Of a stretch of DNA of 64,000 nucleotides, positions 18,216-28,134 are shown piece after piece. The stretch is taken from assembly GCF_028745505.1 (NCBI RefSeq), contig NZ_JAQZZL010000002.1:806001-870000 (forward strand). Reading direction: 5' to 3'. The stretch's first letter is position 1; each line of letters opens with the position of its first letter. Under the pieces are notes generated by a model. It worked only from the letters and a program-made list of their open reading frames with translations. It was not told the origin of the DNA and made no database searches. Both the position numbers and the translations under genes were made by a program. The DNA comes from Lentisphaera marina (GTDB taxonomy: Bacteria; Verrucomicrobiota; Lentisphaeria; Lentisphaerales; Lentisphaeraceae).

Positions 18216-18428
18216 AGAGGCATCCAGTTAGTTTTTTTAAATTAAACGCAAGTAGGATGCGGCATCTTTACAGGCTGGTGAAATATTTCCTTTAGTTCAA
18301 GCTGGGGGAAGTGCAATTTGATTAGCTTAGCAATTAAATGAATATAATTACATAAAAGCCTGTAAAGGAAGTCCCAATTACTATCGTTTAATGGTGTAAG
18401 TATTGAAAAATTTATAGGGAAATTATTT

Positions 18429-20000
18429 ATGATAAAGAAGTTTTTAACTTTACTACTTATGGCCTCAGCGGTCAATGCAAATGAAAAACCTAATGTCATT
18501 ATCATCAATTCAGATGATTACGGTATAGGAGATGTGAATTGTTATAACCAAGAGTCAAAATTTTATACTCCTGCAATTGATGCCTTGGCTGCTCGTGGTA
18601 TGCGTTTTACTGATCACCATACAACCGCATCTACTTGTGCTCCGACGCGCTACAGTATTCTTACAGGTAACTATGTACAACGTGGGCTGAATCCCCGCGG
18701 AGTTTGGAACTACAGTACCAAGAGTCAGATCCTAGAAGATCAAAAAATCACACTTGGTAAGCTTATGCAGCAAGCTGGGTATAATACGGCAATGCTGGGA
18801 AAATTTCATATTGGTGGAACCTTCTACGAGCGCGGATCAGATAATTTAGCCATGGATGAAAAAGATTATAAAAAACTGGATTTCAGCCGTCCATTTAAAA
18901 TGGGACCCTTGGACTTGGGTTTTGATTATTCCTTTATTCTCCCCAATGGTATTCAGGAATCACCTTATGCGCACTTTGAGAACGACGTATTAGTGGGTGA
19001 TCAGGAAGATCTTGTTTTACAAGAAGGTCGTTGGACGAGGGCAGAAAAGGGTCAAACAACTCATCGTGGTTACTATCAGGTGGGAATGCCTTATTGGGAT
19101 TTTTTACAGGTAGGACCAGTTCTTGCCAATAAGGCTTTGGGTTTTATCGATAATCACTATAAAGAAAATCAAGATAAGCCCTTCTTTTTATATTTCTGTA
19201 CGCAGAGTATTCATGGTCCGAATACAGCAGCTAAAGAAATAAATGGTATAAAAGTTGCAGGGATTACCGCCGAACGCCACCCTGAAATGAAGGGCAATTA
19301 TAACTTTTGTTCCTATGGTGATTTTGTCTATGAAACCGATGTAACCATTCGTTTACTCATGGAAGATTTAGAGAAACGTGGAGAACTTAAAAATACACTT
19401 TTTGTTTTTACAGCAGATAATGGAGCATCACCAGGTGCACTCCCTTTTGGACAGGATTCAAGTGGTCTTTATTCTGGTTATAAAGGCTCAATTTGGGAAG
19501 GTGGTCACCGCGTTCCATTTATAGCAGCTTGGGGCGATGGAACAAAAGAAGGTTCGATTATTGAGCCAGGTTCAGTCAACAATAATCTGATTGGCCAGCA
19601 AGATATATACGGCACACTCGCTGAATTGACGGGACAAGCTATTCAGCAGGGTGGATGTGGTCAAGACTCCATTAGCTTTCTTTCTCAGCTTCAGGGAGAT
19701 AGTAAATCAACGCGTGAATATATGTATTCTCAAGGGAAAATTGAGGCGCGAATTCGCAAGCCCAAAAAAGGGGCTTCCAAAGATCCGGAAGCGCGCATGA
19801 TCCGTAAAGGTAAGTGGAAGCTCTGTGTTCACTGGGATATGAAAAACAAGTCACTTAACGACAAGCCCTTTGCACTCTATAATTTAGAAGACGACCCCCA
19901 AGAAGAAAATGATATGCTCAAGAATCCTGAGTACAAAAAAATGATTGAAGAAATGCTTCAAGAACTCAAGAAAATCACTAAGAAACAAGCGAAAATCTAA
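18429..20000 (+). CDS. Secreted sulfatase (family S1), first gene of an operon
   Basis: 523 aa, signal peptide MIKKFLTLLLMASAVNA. NVIIINSDDYGIGDVNCYN, motif CAPTR with Cys70 followed by YSILTGNYVQRG, LGKFHIGG in place of GKWH, LFVFTADNGASPG, SIWEGGHRVPFIAAWGDG and IRKGKWKLCVHWD. Its stop overlaps the next sulfatase start by one base (TAATG), which implies translational coupling. It heads the block 18429-25200 (two sulfatases, glycosidase, PhoD-like phosphatase), so the four products probably act on one substrate. Its C-terminus is rich in Lys. Confidence 0.92.
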   Translation: MIKKFLTLLLMASAVNANEKPNVIIINSDDYGIGDVNCYNQESKFYTPAIDALAARGMRFTDHHTTASTCAPTRYSILTGNYVQRGLNPRGVWNYSTKSQILEDQKITLGKLMQQAGYNTAMLGKFHIGGTFYERGSDNLAMDEKDYKKLDFSRPFKMGPLDLGFDYSFILPNGIQESPYAHFENDVLVGDQEDLVLQEGRWTRAEKGQTTHRGYYQVGMPYWDFLQVGPVLANKALGFIDNHYKENQDKPFFLYFCTQSIHGPNTAAKEINGIKVAGITAERHPEMKGNYNFCSYGDFVYETDVTIRLLMEDLEKRGELKNTLFVFTADNGASPGALPFGQDSSGLYSGYKGSIWEGGHRVPFIAAWGDGTKEGSIIEPGSVNNNLIGQQDIYGTLAELTGQAIQQGGCGQDSISFLSQLQGDSKSTREYMYSQGKIEARIRKPKKGASKDPEARMIRKGKWKLCVHWDMKNKSLNDKPFALYNLEDDPQEENDMLKNPEYKKMIEEMLQELKKITKKQAKI

Positions 20001-21406
20001 TGACGAAATATATCTATACCTTACTGATTTTTATTTGCGGGAGCTATGCAGCAGATAAGCCCAATATCATATATTTATTGGTTGATGACCTAGGCTATGC
20101 AGATTTAAGTCTGTATGGACAAAAAAAGTTTTCTACCCCGAATATTGACCGCATTGGCAAAGAGGGCATGATCTTTTCGGATCATTACGCAGGATCTACC
20201 GTTTGTGCACCTTCACGTGCAGCTTTGATGACGGGTAAACATACTGGCCACGGTCTAGTTAGAGGTAATTACGAAGTGGGACCTCATGGCTTTGGCGGTG
20301 AGTTACCTCTACGACCAGAGGATCTAAGTTTAGCTGAAGTGATGAAATCTGCGGGTTACCGCACGGGACTCGTGGGCAAGTGGGGTATGGGTATGGATGG
20401 AACGACAGGCGAACCTCGCAAAAAGGGCTTTGATTATTCCTATGGTTTTTTAAATCAAGCTCATGCTCATCACTATTACCCTGAGTACATTTACAAAAAT
20501 GGTGAAAAAGTAATGATACCAGAGAATAAAAATGGTGCTAGGGGGCTTTATATCTCGGATAAATTCGCTGAAAAAGGGATTGAATTTGTAGAAGAAAATA
20601 AAGATAAACCATTTTTCCTTTTTTGGGCTTTTGTGACTCCACATGCCGAGCTTTTAGTACCAGAAGATTCACTCAATAAGTTCAAAGGCAAATGGCAAGA
20701 AACGCCTTTTGTGATGGGCAAGCAGGGGGGAGATGGAACGGCAAATCCCTTTGGCGTCTATGCGAGTCAAAATCATCCACGAGCTGCATTCGCCGCTATG
20801 ATCACACGTTTAGATCAACGAGTGGGGGAGCTTTTTGATAAGTTGCAAGAACTCGGTATTGATGATAATACCATCATTATGTTTTCCTCGGATAATGGCC
20901 CACACAAAGAGGGTGGAGCAGATCCAGATTTTTTTGATTCCAATGGTGACTTTAGCGGTTATAAAAGAGATTTAACTGAGGGTGGTATTCGAGTCCCATT
21001 TATGGTACGTTGGCCAGCGAAAATCAAAGCGGGAAGTCACTCTAATCATATCTCTGCTTTTTGGGATGTACTACCTACTTTTGCGGATATCGCAAAGGTA
21101 GATAGCCCAAGTGATATCGATGGTATTTCTTTCTTGCCAAGTTTGCTTAAGCAAAAACAAAAAGAGCATGACTACCTCTACTGGGAGTTCCATGAGCGCG
21201 GCTACACCGAGCAGGCACTTCGCATGGGCAAATGGAAAGCTTTACGTCACGGCCCTAATACCCCCGTAGTGCTCTATGATCTTTCAAAAGATATTTCTGA
21301 ACAGAACGATCTAGCCAAAAATCATCATCAATTAAGAGCCAAAATCACCAAGATTTTGGATACAGAACGAAGTGAATCTAAACTTTGGCCTTTAAAAAAT
21401 CGCTAA
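20000..21406 (+). CDS. Secreted arylsulfatase-like sulfatase, coupled to upstream sulfatase
   Basis: 468 aa, signal peptide MTKYIYTLLIFICGSYAA. NIIYLLVDDLGYADLSLYG, motif CAPSR with Cys69 and ALMTGKHTGHG, VGKWGMGMDGTTGEP (Gly in place of His in the GKWH signature, as in many arylsulfatases of this subgroup), IIMFSSDNGPHKEGG, DLTEGGIRVPFMVRWPAKI and MGKWKALRHGP. It starts on the last base of the preceding gene's stop. The glycosidase gene follows after 69 bp. Family-level function is certain, substrate is not. Confidence 0.92.
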   Translation: MTKYIYTLLIFICGSYAADKPNIIYLLVDDLGYADLSLYGQKKFSTPNIDRIGKEGMIFSDHYAGSTVCAPSRAALMTGKHTGHGLVRGNYEVGPHGFGGELPLRPEDLSLAEVMKSAGYRTGLVGKWGMGMDGTTGEPRKKGFDYSYGFLNQAHAHHYYPEYIYKNGEKVMIPENKNGARGLYISDKFAEKGIEFVEENKDKPFFLFWAFVTPHAELLVPEDSLNKFKGKWQETPFVMGKQGGDGTANPFGVYASQNHPRAAFAAMITRLDQRVGELFDKLQELGIDDNTIIMFSSDNGPHKEGGADPDFFDSNGDFSGYKRDLTEGGIRVPFMVRWPAKIKAGSHSNHISAFWDVLPTFADIAKVDSPSDIDGISFLPSLLKQKQKEHDYLYWEFHERGYTEQALRMGKWKALRHGPNTPVVLYDLSKDISEQNDLAKNHHQLRAKITKILDTERSESKLWPLKNR

Positions 21407-21475
21407 ATTAAAGTAGAAGAAAAAATTTAATTCATCTATGTATACTTTATAGAGATGAAAAGAGGAAATTAAATA

Positions 21476-23143
21476 ATGCTAAAGAAAATCCTTTCGGGCT
21501 TAATGTTCTTTTGCTTAGGACTACAGGCAGAGCCAACTAAGCCCTTTAATGAGCAAGCCGCAGGAATTTATTCTTGGGCCAATTGGAAGCCACACAAAGC
21601 CAACAGGGAACTCACTCCGGACCTTAGAGGTGTCGCGGTAATTTTGGGCTGGAAGAAACTTGAGCCAAGGGATGGGGAATACAAGTTTGATGAGCAATTT
21701 GGTGAACTTCTGAAAAAAGCTCATGCGAATGATTATTATGTGCACATCATGATTTGGGTGGCTCCAGGTACGCCTGAGTGGGTCTATGAAATAGGCGTGC
21801 CGAAAGTCTTCACTGACCGAAAAGTTAATGCCCTAGGTCATGCGACTAATCAGAATTACTTCCCATATTATTTTGATGCGCTCTATCAGAAAAGGTATTT
21901 TAAGCTTTTATCTGCTTGGGGTGAATATATTGATCAACTTCCGGATCATTTGCACAAGCGCATACTCTTTGTCCAGAGTTGTGAAGGATCAACGGGTGAT
22001 GGTTGGGGCTACAAAGGCAAGCCTTTAGACAAAAAGTATGCTGTTAGCCGTGAACAATGGGACGATTTTCGTATCATGGTCTGGGGGAAGATGAAACAGA
22101 TCTTTCAGGAGAAATCTAGAAGGCCTTTGTTGATTGCGGTTAATTCCGATGCCAACACCAGTAAATCTGATCAGTGGTTAAAGAATAATCTGGGTGATTT
22201 TGGTTTAAAAATGGGCATGTCCAGCCACGGTTATCACGTCAGTGATAATCAGCAACGTTATGATCTTTGGCAGGAGAAAAGAGCTGTCAACCCAAACCTT
22301 TTTTCGCGCGGTGAAATGGATGGCGAGCTCTACACGATGAATTGGTCAAAACACGATATCCCCACCGTTCTTTATTGGTCAGGCCTTTTTTCCCTACACA
22401 TGAATCTGGATATTTGGAACATCCCGCAGAATGTTTTGCAGGATTCGAAAAACTCACCGGCATTTCAGTTCTTTAATGAGTATGCACCCATGCGGAATCC
22501 GCAAAAATCGACCAAGGGATTTTGCGCCCTCCGCAAAGGCTTAGATGCTGCGAATATCCAAGAGTTTCCTCAGCAAAGCTATGGTTCAGGGAAGGGCGCC
22601 ATGCGCGTGGACCTAAAGCGTTACAAGGATATCGTCAAGAAGTATGCGGCTTATGGAGCCCAAATGGAAGATCCTAAAGCTGCGAGCTTAGGCGGAATGG
22701 CTAATCGTAACCGCAAGGGCATTAATGATGCTGGGTGGAAGATTATGCCTGGGAATTATGAACGCTTTGTGTACCAGCTCGATGCCGATGAAACGAGTCA
22801 GCCCTGGTGGAGTGTGGATGAATCAATTTACGGTCGCTTTGCCCGTTCTTTTGGAGACAAGGGGGGAAAGATGTTTTTTAAAATCAATGAGCAATTTGCG
22901 AAGTCCGCAAAAAAGATGAAGCTGACTATTACTTACCTAGATAAGGGGCAAGCGCAGTGGACGGTGAATCAAGCTGGGAAAGATCTACAAACGATCCGAT
23001 GCCGTAATTCTGGTGAATGGAAAAAAGCTGAGTTTACTTATATCCCTAAGGCTAATGAGAATCAGGATGAACATGATTTTATTATCAAAAAAATCTCAGG
23101 AGTTGACGTAACTTTCCACCTTATCGAAGTGGAAAAAATATAA
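21476..23143 (+). CDS. Secreted TIM-barrel glycoside hydrolase (GH42/clan A-like)
   Basis: 555 aa, signal peptide MLKKILSGLMFFCLGLQA. The barrel begins with GVAVILGWKKLEPRDGEYKFDEQFGELLKKAHANDYYVHIMIWV, the wording of beta-galactosidase-like GH42/GH2-clan enzymes. Candidate acid/base Glu170 (VQSCEGSTGDGWG) and nucleophile Glu280 (SRGEMDGELY) are spaced as expected for clan A. Residues ~440-555 look like a C-terminal beta-sandwich. A paralogue with similar layout is the lipoprotein at 33102-34820. It follows the two coupled sulfatases, so it probably cleaves the desulfated glycan. The exact GH family cannot be assigned by eye. Confidence 0.7.
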   Translation: MLKKILSGLMFFCLGLQAEPTKPFNEQAAGIYSWANWKPHKANRELTPDLRGVAVILGWKKLEPRDGEYKFDEQFGELLKKAHANDYYVHIMIWVAPGTPEWVYEIGVPKVFTDRKVNALGHATNQNYFPYYFDALYQKRYFKLLSAWGEYIDQLPDHLHKRILFVQSCEGSTGDGWGYKGKPLDKKYAVSREQWDDFRIMVWGKMKQIFQEKSRRPLLIAVNSDANTSKSDQWLKNNLGDFGLKMGMSSHGYHVSDNQQRYDLWQEKRAVNPNLFSRGEMDGELYTMNWSKHDIPTVLYWSGLFSLHMNLDIWNIPQNVLQDSKNSPAFQFFNEYAPMRNPQKSTKGFCALRKGLDAANIQEFPQQSYGSGKGAMRVDLKRYKDIVKKYAAYGAQMEDPKAASLGGMANRNRKGINDAGWKIMPGNYERFVYQLDADETSQPWWSVDESIYGRFARSFGDKGGKMFFKINEQFAKSAKKMKLTITYLDKGQAQWTVNQAGKDLQTIRCRNSGEWKKAEFTYIPKANENQDEHDFIIKKISGVDVTFHLIEVEKI

Positions 23144-23271
23144 AGCTTTTTTCGGTCTGTTGGCTAGCAGTGCAAAGGAGTATAGATGATTAGCACAGGT
23201 ATGCAGTCTGGGAGCTCGCTAGAAATCTCTAGCGAAGTCATTTTTTAAAATATATTAATAGAGGATTCTTC

Positions 23272-25200
23272 ATGTTAAAAAAGTCATTTTTATTGAGCTG
23301 GGGCTTAAGCATATTCAGTAGTTTAGCTGCAGATCAAATCGACTACAATCCAAGACCTTTCGGGGATGGTGAACGTGCCGTTGTACTGGAAACTCTTACT
23401 ACGGGGAAGTGGTGGAAAACAAAAGCAAAAAATATGCACCAGAAATTCATTGCCGAGCGCGAACGATCTAAGGCAATTGGATTTGCGTTTTACGCGAGTG
23501 ATCATGGTGTCTTAAAACTAACTGTTCAATGCTTTCCTCTTTTGCCTAATGAACCTCGACAAATCGATTTGGAAATAAGAGATAAGGGTAAATGGAAGAA
23601 AATTGCGAGTCAAGCAGTTCTCTACCCAGGTTGGAGTGCTCACTTTCGTATTGAAAATTGGGATAATTCAAAAACGGTGGACTACCGTGTGAAATTAGGT
23701 GAGCTATCCAGTTTTGAAGGAACTTTCCGTAAAGACCCCAAGCATAAACAAGAGATTGTTGTGGCTTCATTATCCTGTAATTCACCGAAGGATGAAACGC
23801 CTTATCAACGAACTGAGTATATCGAAAATTTAACTTATCATGATCCAGACCTACTCTTTTTTGCAGGTGATCAAAGCTATAATCACCAAGAACATACCTA
23901 CGCCTTTCTTCAGTTTGGGGTACAGTTTGCCGATGTTTTAAAAAATCGTCCCACAGTGATGATTCCCGATGATCATGATATTGGTCAAGCAAACTTTTGG
24001 GGCGAGGCCGGAGCGGTCGCAGATGCAATGGATGGCAGTTCAGGAGGTTACTACTTTCCTGCGGAATATGTCAAGATGGTGGAACGTCAGCAAACCTTTA
24101 ATCTACCTGACGCTTATGATCCGACTCCTATTGCTCAGGGGATTGGAGTTTATTACACAGACCTAAATGTGGGTGGTATCGATTTTGCGATTATTGAAGA
24201 TCGTAAATTTAAAACGGGCCCCAAAGGAACTATTCCTAATATGGGGCCGCGTCCAGATCACATCAATGATCCAAGCTATGATCGCAAATCAGTAGATTTA
24301 CCAGGTTTAAAACTTCTCGGTGAACGTCAGCTAAATTTTCTGCATAATTGGGGACAAGATTGGACTAATTCTCAAATGAAGGCCGTTCTTTCTGCTACGG
24401 CTTTTACTGGTGCAGTGCACAAACATGGTCAACTAGATAATCGTTTACTAGCTGATTTAGATTCAAATGCCTGGCCTCAAACAGGGCGTAATAAAGCTCT
24501 CGTGGAAATTCGTCGTGGTCTAGCTACGCACCTTTGTGGGGATCAACATCTTGGTGTATCAGTACAACATGGTATAGATGACTTCCGAGATGGACCTTAT
24601 GCTTTCACTAATCCAGCTATTGTTAACACTAAGTATGGTCGTTGGTGGTGGCCTGAGAGTGAATCCGCTGGTGGTGGGAAAAAAATAGATGGCCCACTCC
24701 CTTGGACAGGAGATTACTTGGATGGCTTAGGTAACAAAATGACCATGCTGGCTTACGCTAACCCAAAATATGCAACAAAAGAAGAACTTCAGAAAAACAG
24801 GACGTCACGTGCCGATGGTTATGGACTCATTCGTTTTAATAAATCTAACAACCAGGTTACCTTTGAATGCTGGCCTCGTTTTAGCGATGTTAGCAAAGGT
24901 GATTCAGAGCAGTTCCCTGGTTGGCCCATTGAGTTCAAAATGGAAGAAAATGATGGTAGAAAAGCAATTGGCTACTTAAGCAAACTAAAATTTGATACTC
25001 CAAATCCAGTTGTGCAGCTGATTGAGGAATCCACTGGTGAAATCCTTTACACACGCCGTATACAAGGTCATGAATTTAGTGCCCCCGTGTATAGTCAGGG
25101 AACTTACACAGTAAAAGCTGGAGTCGACAAAGCTAACTTATGGTCACGGAAAAAGTTGCGTCCAAATTCCAATGAAGTCATTAGCGTTTCTTTTCAATAA
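23272..25200 (+). CDS. Secreted PhoD-like metallophosphatase
   Basis: 642 aa, signal peptide MLKKSFLLSWGLSIFSSLA. An N-terminal beta-domain (to ~155) precedes a PhoD-type calcineurin-like core: IVVASLSCNSPKD, LLFFAGDQSYNH, TVMIPDDHDIGQANFWGE, LSATAFTGAVHKHG, and HLCGDQHLGVSVQHG as the last metal ligands. PhoD enzymes are Ca/Fe phosphodiesterases or alkaline phosphatases of the cell surface. Related proteins recur in PVC polysaccharide loci, so a role on a substituted glycan is possible. It is the last gene of the 18.4-25.2 kb block, 128 bp after the glycosidase and with its own RBS (AGAGGA), followed by the hairpin at 25245. Confidence 0.8.
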   Translation: MLKKSFLLSWGLSIFSSLAADQIDYNPRPFGDGERAVVLETLTTGKWWKTKAKNMHQKFIAERERSKAIGFAFYASDHGVLKLTVQCFPLLPNEPRQIDLEIRDKGKWKKIASQAVLYPGWSAHFRIENWDNSKTVDYRVKLGELSSFEGTFRKDPKHKQEIVVASLSCNSPKDETPYQRTEYIENLTYHDPDLLFFAGDQSYNHQEHTYAFLQFGVQFADVLKNRPTVMIPDDHDIGQANFWGEAGAVADAMDGSSGGYYFPAEYVKMVERQQTFNLPDAYDPTPIAQGIGVYYTDLNVGGIDFAIIEDRKFKTGPKGTIPNMGPRPDHINDPSYDRKSVDLPGLKLLGERQLNFLHNWGQDWTNSQMKAVLSATAFTGAVHKHGQLDNRLLADLDSNAWPQTGRNKALVEIRRGLATHLCGDQHLGVSVQHGIDDFRDGPYAFTNPAIVNTKYGRWWWPESESAGGGKKIDGPLPWTGDYLDGLGNKMTMLAYANPKYATKEELQKNRTSRADGYGLIRFNKSNNQVTFECWPRFSDVSKGDSEQFPGWPIEFKMEENDGRKAIGYLSKLKFDTPNPVVQLIEESTGEILYTRRIQGHEFSAPVYSQGTYTVKAGVDKANLWSRKKLRPNSNEVISVSFQ

Positions 25201-25244
25201 TTAGATTCATCATCCATTAAAGACAATTCAGGTTTTACTTGGCA

Positions 25245-25272
25245 CACGAGGAGGGACTCTGTCCCCCTCGTG
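25245..25272 (+). terminator. Strong stem-loop after the sulfatase/PhoD operon
   Basis: CACGAGGAGGGAC and GTCCCCCTCGTG pair around a TCT loop with one bulge, 45 bases after the PhoD-like stop. No clean T-run follows, so it may be an RNA-stabilising or Rho-type end rather than a classic intrinsic terminator. The rest of 25273-25555 has no gene; TTTGTCCCAAAA at ~25401 resembles a motif found twice near 45 kb. Confidence 0.5.
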
Positions 25273-25555
25273 CTCTCTTAGTAAGGCCTTGCCAATCCTT
25301 GATCTAGCAAAATTTGCATTATTTCCTCTCCGTATTGATAGCACTTGTCAGAAGTAATAAACAAAACCTTCATTTTTTCTTTAACGCTTATTTTTCATGC
25401 TTTGTCCCAAAATAATATTTCATTAGGTGATATGAGATAACACCCTGTGTACAAAACATACGAGGGGTACTTGAAGTAGGTGTAATTATTGGTGATTAAA
25501 CCTAGCTTGAAGGCAAATAAATTTGTTTATGTAGCAGGAATTGAAGAGGAAATAA

Positions 25556-27505
25556 ATGAAGCACTATAAAATCTTGAGTAAAGTTTTAATTGCCTGTGTA
25601 CTTAGTATTTATACTCTTATTTGTCAGGCATCTGATTTAAAACGCCCGAATATTTTATGGCTGACAAGTGAAGATAATAATGCCTCTTGGTTGGGCTGTT
25701 ATGGAAATGAAAATGCGAAGACTCCCAACCTAGATAAACTAGCGGCTGAGGGTTTTCTTTATGAGAATGCCTTTGCTAATGCTCCTGTTTGCGCACCATC
25801 ACGCTGTACTTGGTTGACCGGTGTAAATGCGGTGTCCATGGGGACTCATCCCATGCGAAGTTCCCATAGTATCCCCTATGATAAGATTAAGTTGTACCCA
25901 CAAGTCCTGCAAAAGACTGGGTATTTCACGGCAAATGGTTTTAAAACAGATTATAACCTTGGATCAAAGGGTCGCACGACTAAAAAGATTTGGGATTTTC
26001 AATCGAAAAAAGAAAATAAGGATGTTCGCAGCACTTTTCATTTTTGGCGTTTGCGCAAGAAGGATCAACCATTTTTTTGTGTGATCAACACGATGACGAG
26101 TCATGAAAGTAAAGCACAGGGTCTTAAGGGCTATAAGCATGATCCTGCTAAGGTGACGCTAGCAAAATATCATCCTGATACCCCGATTATGAGACAGAAT
26201 TACGCTAAGTATCACGATCAGATTTCTTTGATGGATGCGGAAATTGGTTACACCTTGAAACTTTTGGAAGAGGATGGCTTAGCAGATGATACAATTGTTA
26301 TCTACTGTTCAGATCACGGCGGTGTGTTACCACGCAGTAAGCGCTTCCTATTTGAAAGTGGGATTCATGCGCCTTTAATTATTCGTATACCTGAGAAATA
26401 TAAGCATTTGTGGCCAGCGGATAAGCCGGGAGCACGTATTAAAGAGCTTGTGAGCTTTGTAGATATGCCCAAAACCTGGTTGAGCATTACGGGCTCGGAG
26501 ATCCCAAAATCCATGCAGGGACGGGTGTTCTTAGGAAAAGATAAAGAGAACGAGCAAGAATATCATTTCAGTTTCCGTGGGCGCATGGATGAACGTGTGG
26601 ATAACGAACGATCAGTTCGCAATGGTCGCTTTACTTATATAAGAAATTACATGCCCTTTGCACCTCGTGGAGCGATGTTAAACTACTTGTGGAAAATGCC
26701 AGCTACGCAATCCTGGATTGCAGAACACAAGGCTGGAAACACTGATGAAATTACCAGCCGATTTTTTAAGCACAAGACACATATCGAAGAACTTTACGAT
26801 ACGAGCTCGGACTCAGATAATATCAATAACCTCATTAATCACCCAGAGTTTAAAGAAGTAGCAGTACAGATGCGTAAGGCTTTGCGAAATGCGCAGGAAA
26901 AGTATTATGATGCGGGACTTCTTCCTGAATATGAAATGGTACGTTTAGCAGAAAAATATAAGACGACCATGTATGACTTAGTGCGTAACCCGCAACAATT
27001 TAAGCATTCAGCCTGTCTCGATGCCATTGATGTGGCATTGGCAAAGGACTCCGCGAACATAGAAATGCTAATTAAGTTGCTGGAGGATAAATCTCCTGAG
27101 CTTCGCTATTGGGGAGCAACGGGTTTGTTGCTTTTAGGTGAAGGTGCTAAGCCTGCGCGTGAACAGTTGATTGACGCTTTGAATGACGAATCAGATCACA
27201 TACGCATTATGGCTGCTTGGACACTTTTGAAGATTGGTGAAGCAGAGAAATGCTATGCCACTATTGGTGAAATCATTGAGAAACAATCTCCCGCACTCAT
27301 GTTTGCACTCAATGTCGTGGATTGGATGGGAGAGGAGGGCAGACCTTTGGCTAAACAAGCGCTTGCTTGTAAAGCAGGGGGCTATGTACCACGCATGCAG
27401 ATGGCTATTGCAGATACGCTCGATTTAGAGTTATCAGCAACTAAAACTAAAACTAAAACTAAAACTAAAACTAAAAATAAAAAAACTAAGAAGAAAAAGA
27501 AGTAA
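25556..27505 (+). CDS. Secreted sulfatase with C-terminal HEAT-like region (sulfamidase-like)
   Basis: 649 aa. The signal region MKHYKILSKVLIACVLSIYTLICQAS precedes NILWLTSEDNNASWLGCYG, where SEDN replaces the usual DD, as in heparan N-sulfatase (sulfamidase)-like S1 enzymes. Motif CAPSR has Cys79 followed by CTWLTG; VIYCSDHGGVLPRSKRF is the second metal site. Residues ~470-620 are HEAT-like repeats (ARLIKLLEDKSPELRYWGATGLLLLG-type), a common PVC add-on. The tail is (Thr-Lys)n then KKTKKKKK, encoded by six or so copies of ACTAAA at ~27440-27475; this hexamer can change in number by slippage. Monocistronic, followed by micro-hairpin repeats. Confidence 0.9.
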   Translation: MKHYKILSKVLIACVLSIYTLICQASDLKRPNILWLTSEDNNASWLGCYGNENAKTPNLDKLAAEGFLYENAFANAPVCAPSRCTWLTGVNAVSMGTHPMRSSHSIPYDKIKLYPQVLQKTGYFTANGFKTDYNLGSKGRTTKKIWDFQSKKENKDVRSTFHFWRLRKKDQPFFCVINTMTSHESKAQGLKGYKHDPAKVTLAKYHPDTPIMRQNYAKYHDQISLMDAEIGYTLKLLEEDGLADDTIVIYCSDHGGVLPRSKRFLFESGIHAPLIIRIPEKYKHLWPADKPGARIKELVSFVDMPKTWLSITGSEIPKSMQGRVFLGKDKENEQEYHFSFRGRMDERVDNERSVRNGRFTYIRNYMPFAPRGAMLNYLWKMPATQSWIAEHKAGNTDEITSRFFKHKTHIEELYDTSSDSDNINNLINHPEFKEVAVQMRKALRNAQEKYYDAGLLPEYEMVRLAEKYKTTMYDLVRNPQQFKHSACLDAIDVALAKDSANIEMLIKLLEDKSPELRYWGATGLLLLGEGAKPAREQLIDALNDESDHIRIMAAWTLLKIGEAEKCYATIGEIIEKQSPALMFALNVVDWMGEEGRPLAKQALACKAGGYVPRMQMAIADTLDLELSATKTKTKTKTKTKNKKTKKKKK

Positions 27506-27506
27506 G

Positions 27507-27700
27507 TCTTGCCTCGCTCAAAGAATCGGACTTCGTTCTCAAGGAATCGCTTCGCTCAAAGTATCTGACTTCGTCCTCAGGGTATCGCCTAGGGCTTAAG
27601 GTATCGCCTTCGGCTCAAAGTACGCATAGAATGCTGAAGTACGCGCAAAGCGCTAAAGTCACTCACCACTTCAGGCCCTTTGGGCCGTACTCACTACTTC
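27507..27700 (-). repeat. Micro-hairpin repeat cluster
   Basis: On the minus strand, about ten units: TTTGAGCCGAAGGCGATACC, TTAAGCCCTAGGCGATACC, GAGGACGAAGTCAGATAC, TTTGAGCGAAGCGATTCC, TTGAGAACGAAGTCCGATTC, plus CAGCATTCTATGCGTAC, TAGCGCTTTGCGCGTAC and ACGGCCCAAAGGGCCTGAAG. Stem sequences differ but stay complementary. 27720-28134 has no gene that can be supported; a 76-codon minus-strand frame at 27720-27950 has no recognisable homology and may be debris at the IS110 edge. Confidence 0.75.
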
Positions 27701-28134
27701 AAACTCCAGCTCATCTGGTCTAATCAGTGTATATCTGTGGTGAGTTAATTAATAGTTTAACGGTTGAATTGGCTAATCTTATCAACAAACCTGGGTACGC
27801 CAAGCACCAGCTTCCATGAGAAGGCATTTGCAAGTTACGGTTTGCATTAAAGTTATATTTTTCTGAGAATTGAGAAAACCAGTTTTCAAATGCCATCAAA
27901 TTGTCTTGCTTCCATTCGCATTCTTTTATGGACTGCCTAGTCCGATGCATGATTGTATCCTATTTGATGCTGCAATCTTGGCAACGAACTTTCAACAAGG
28001 TCTGGCAAACCTATCATTCTGCTGGTGCTCCGCAGTCATCGCATAAGACATTTGATAAACTCTTTTCTTTTTAAATTTCTTCCTTAATTGTGATTATAAG
28101 AAATATTGGGGAGGTTGGCTGGATTGGTGGATAA

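Noticed and set aside
27720..27950. 76-codon minus-strand frame between the repeat cluster and the IS110 element
   Set aside because: No recognisable domain, no convincing ribosome site, and low-complexity surroundings; could be IS debris but cannot be supported as a gene.
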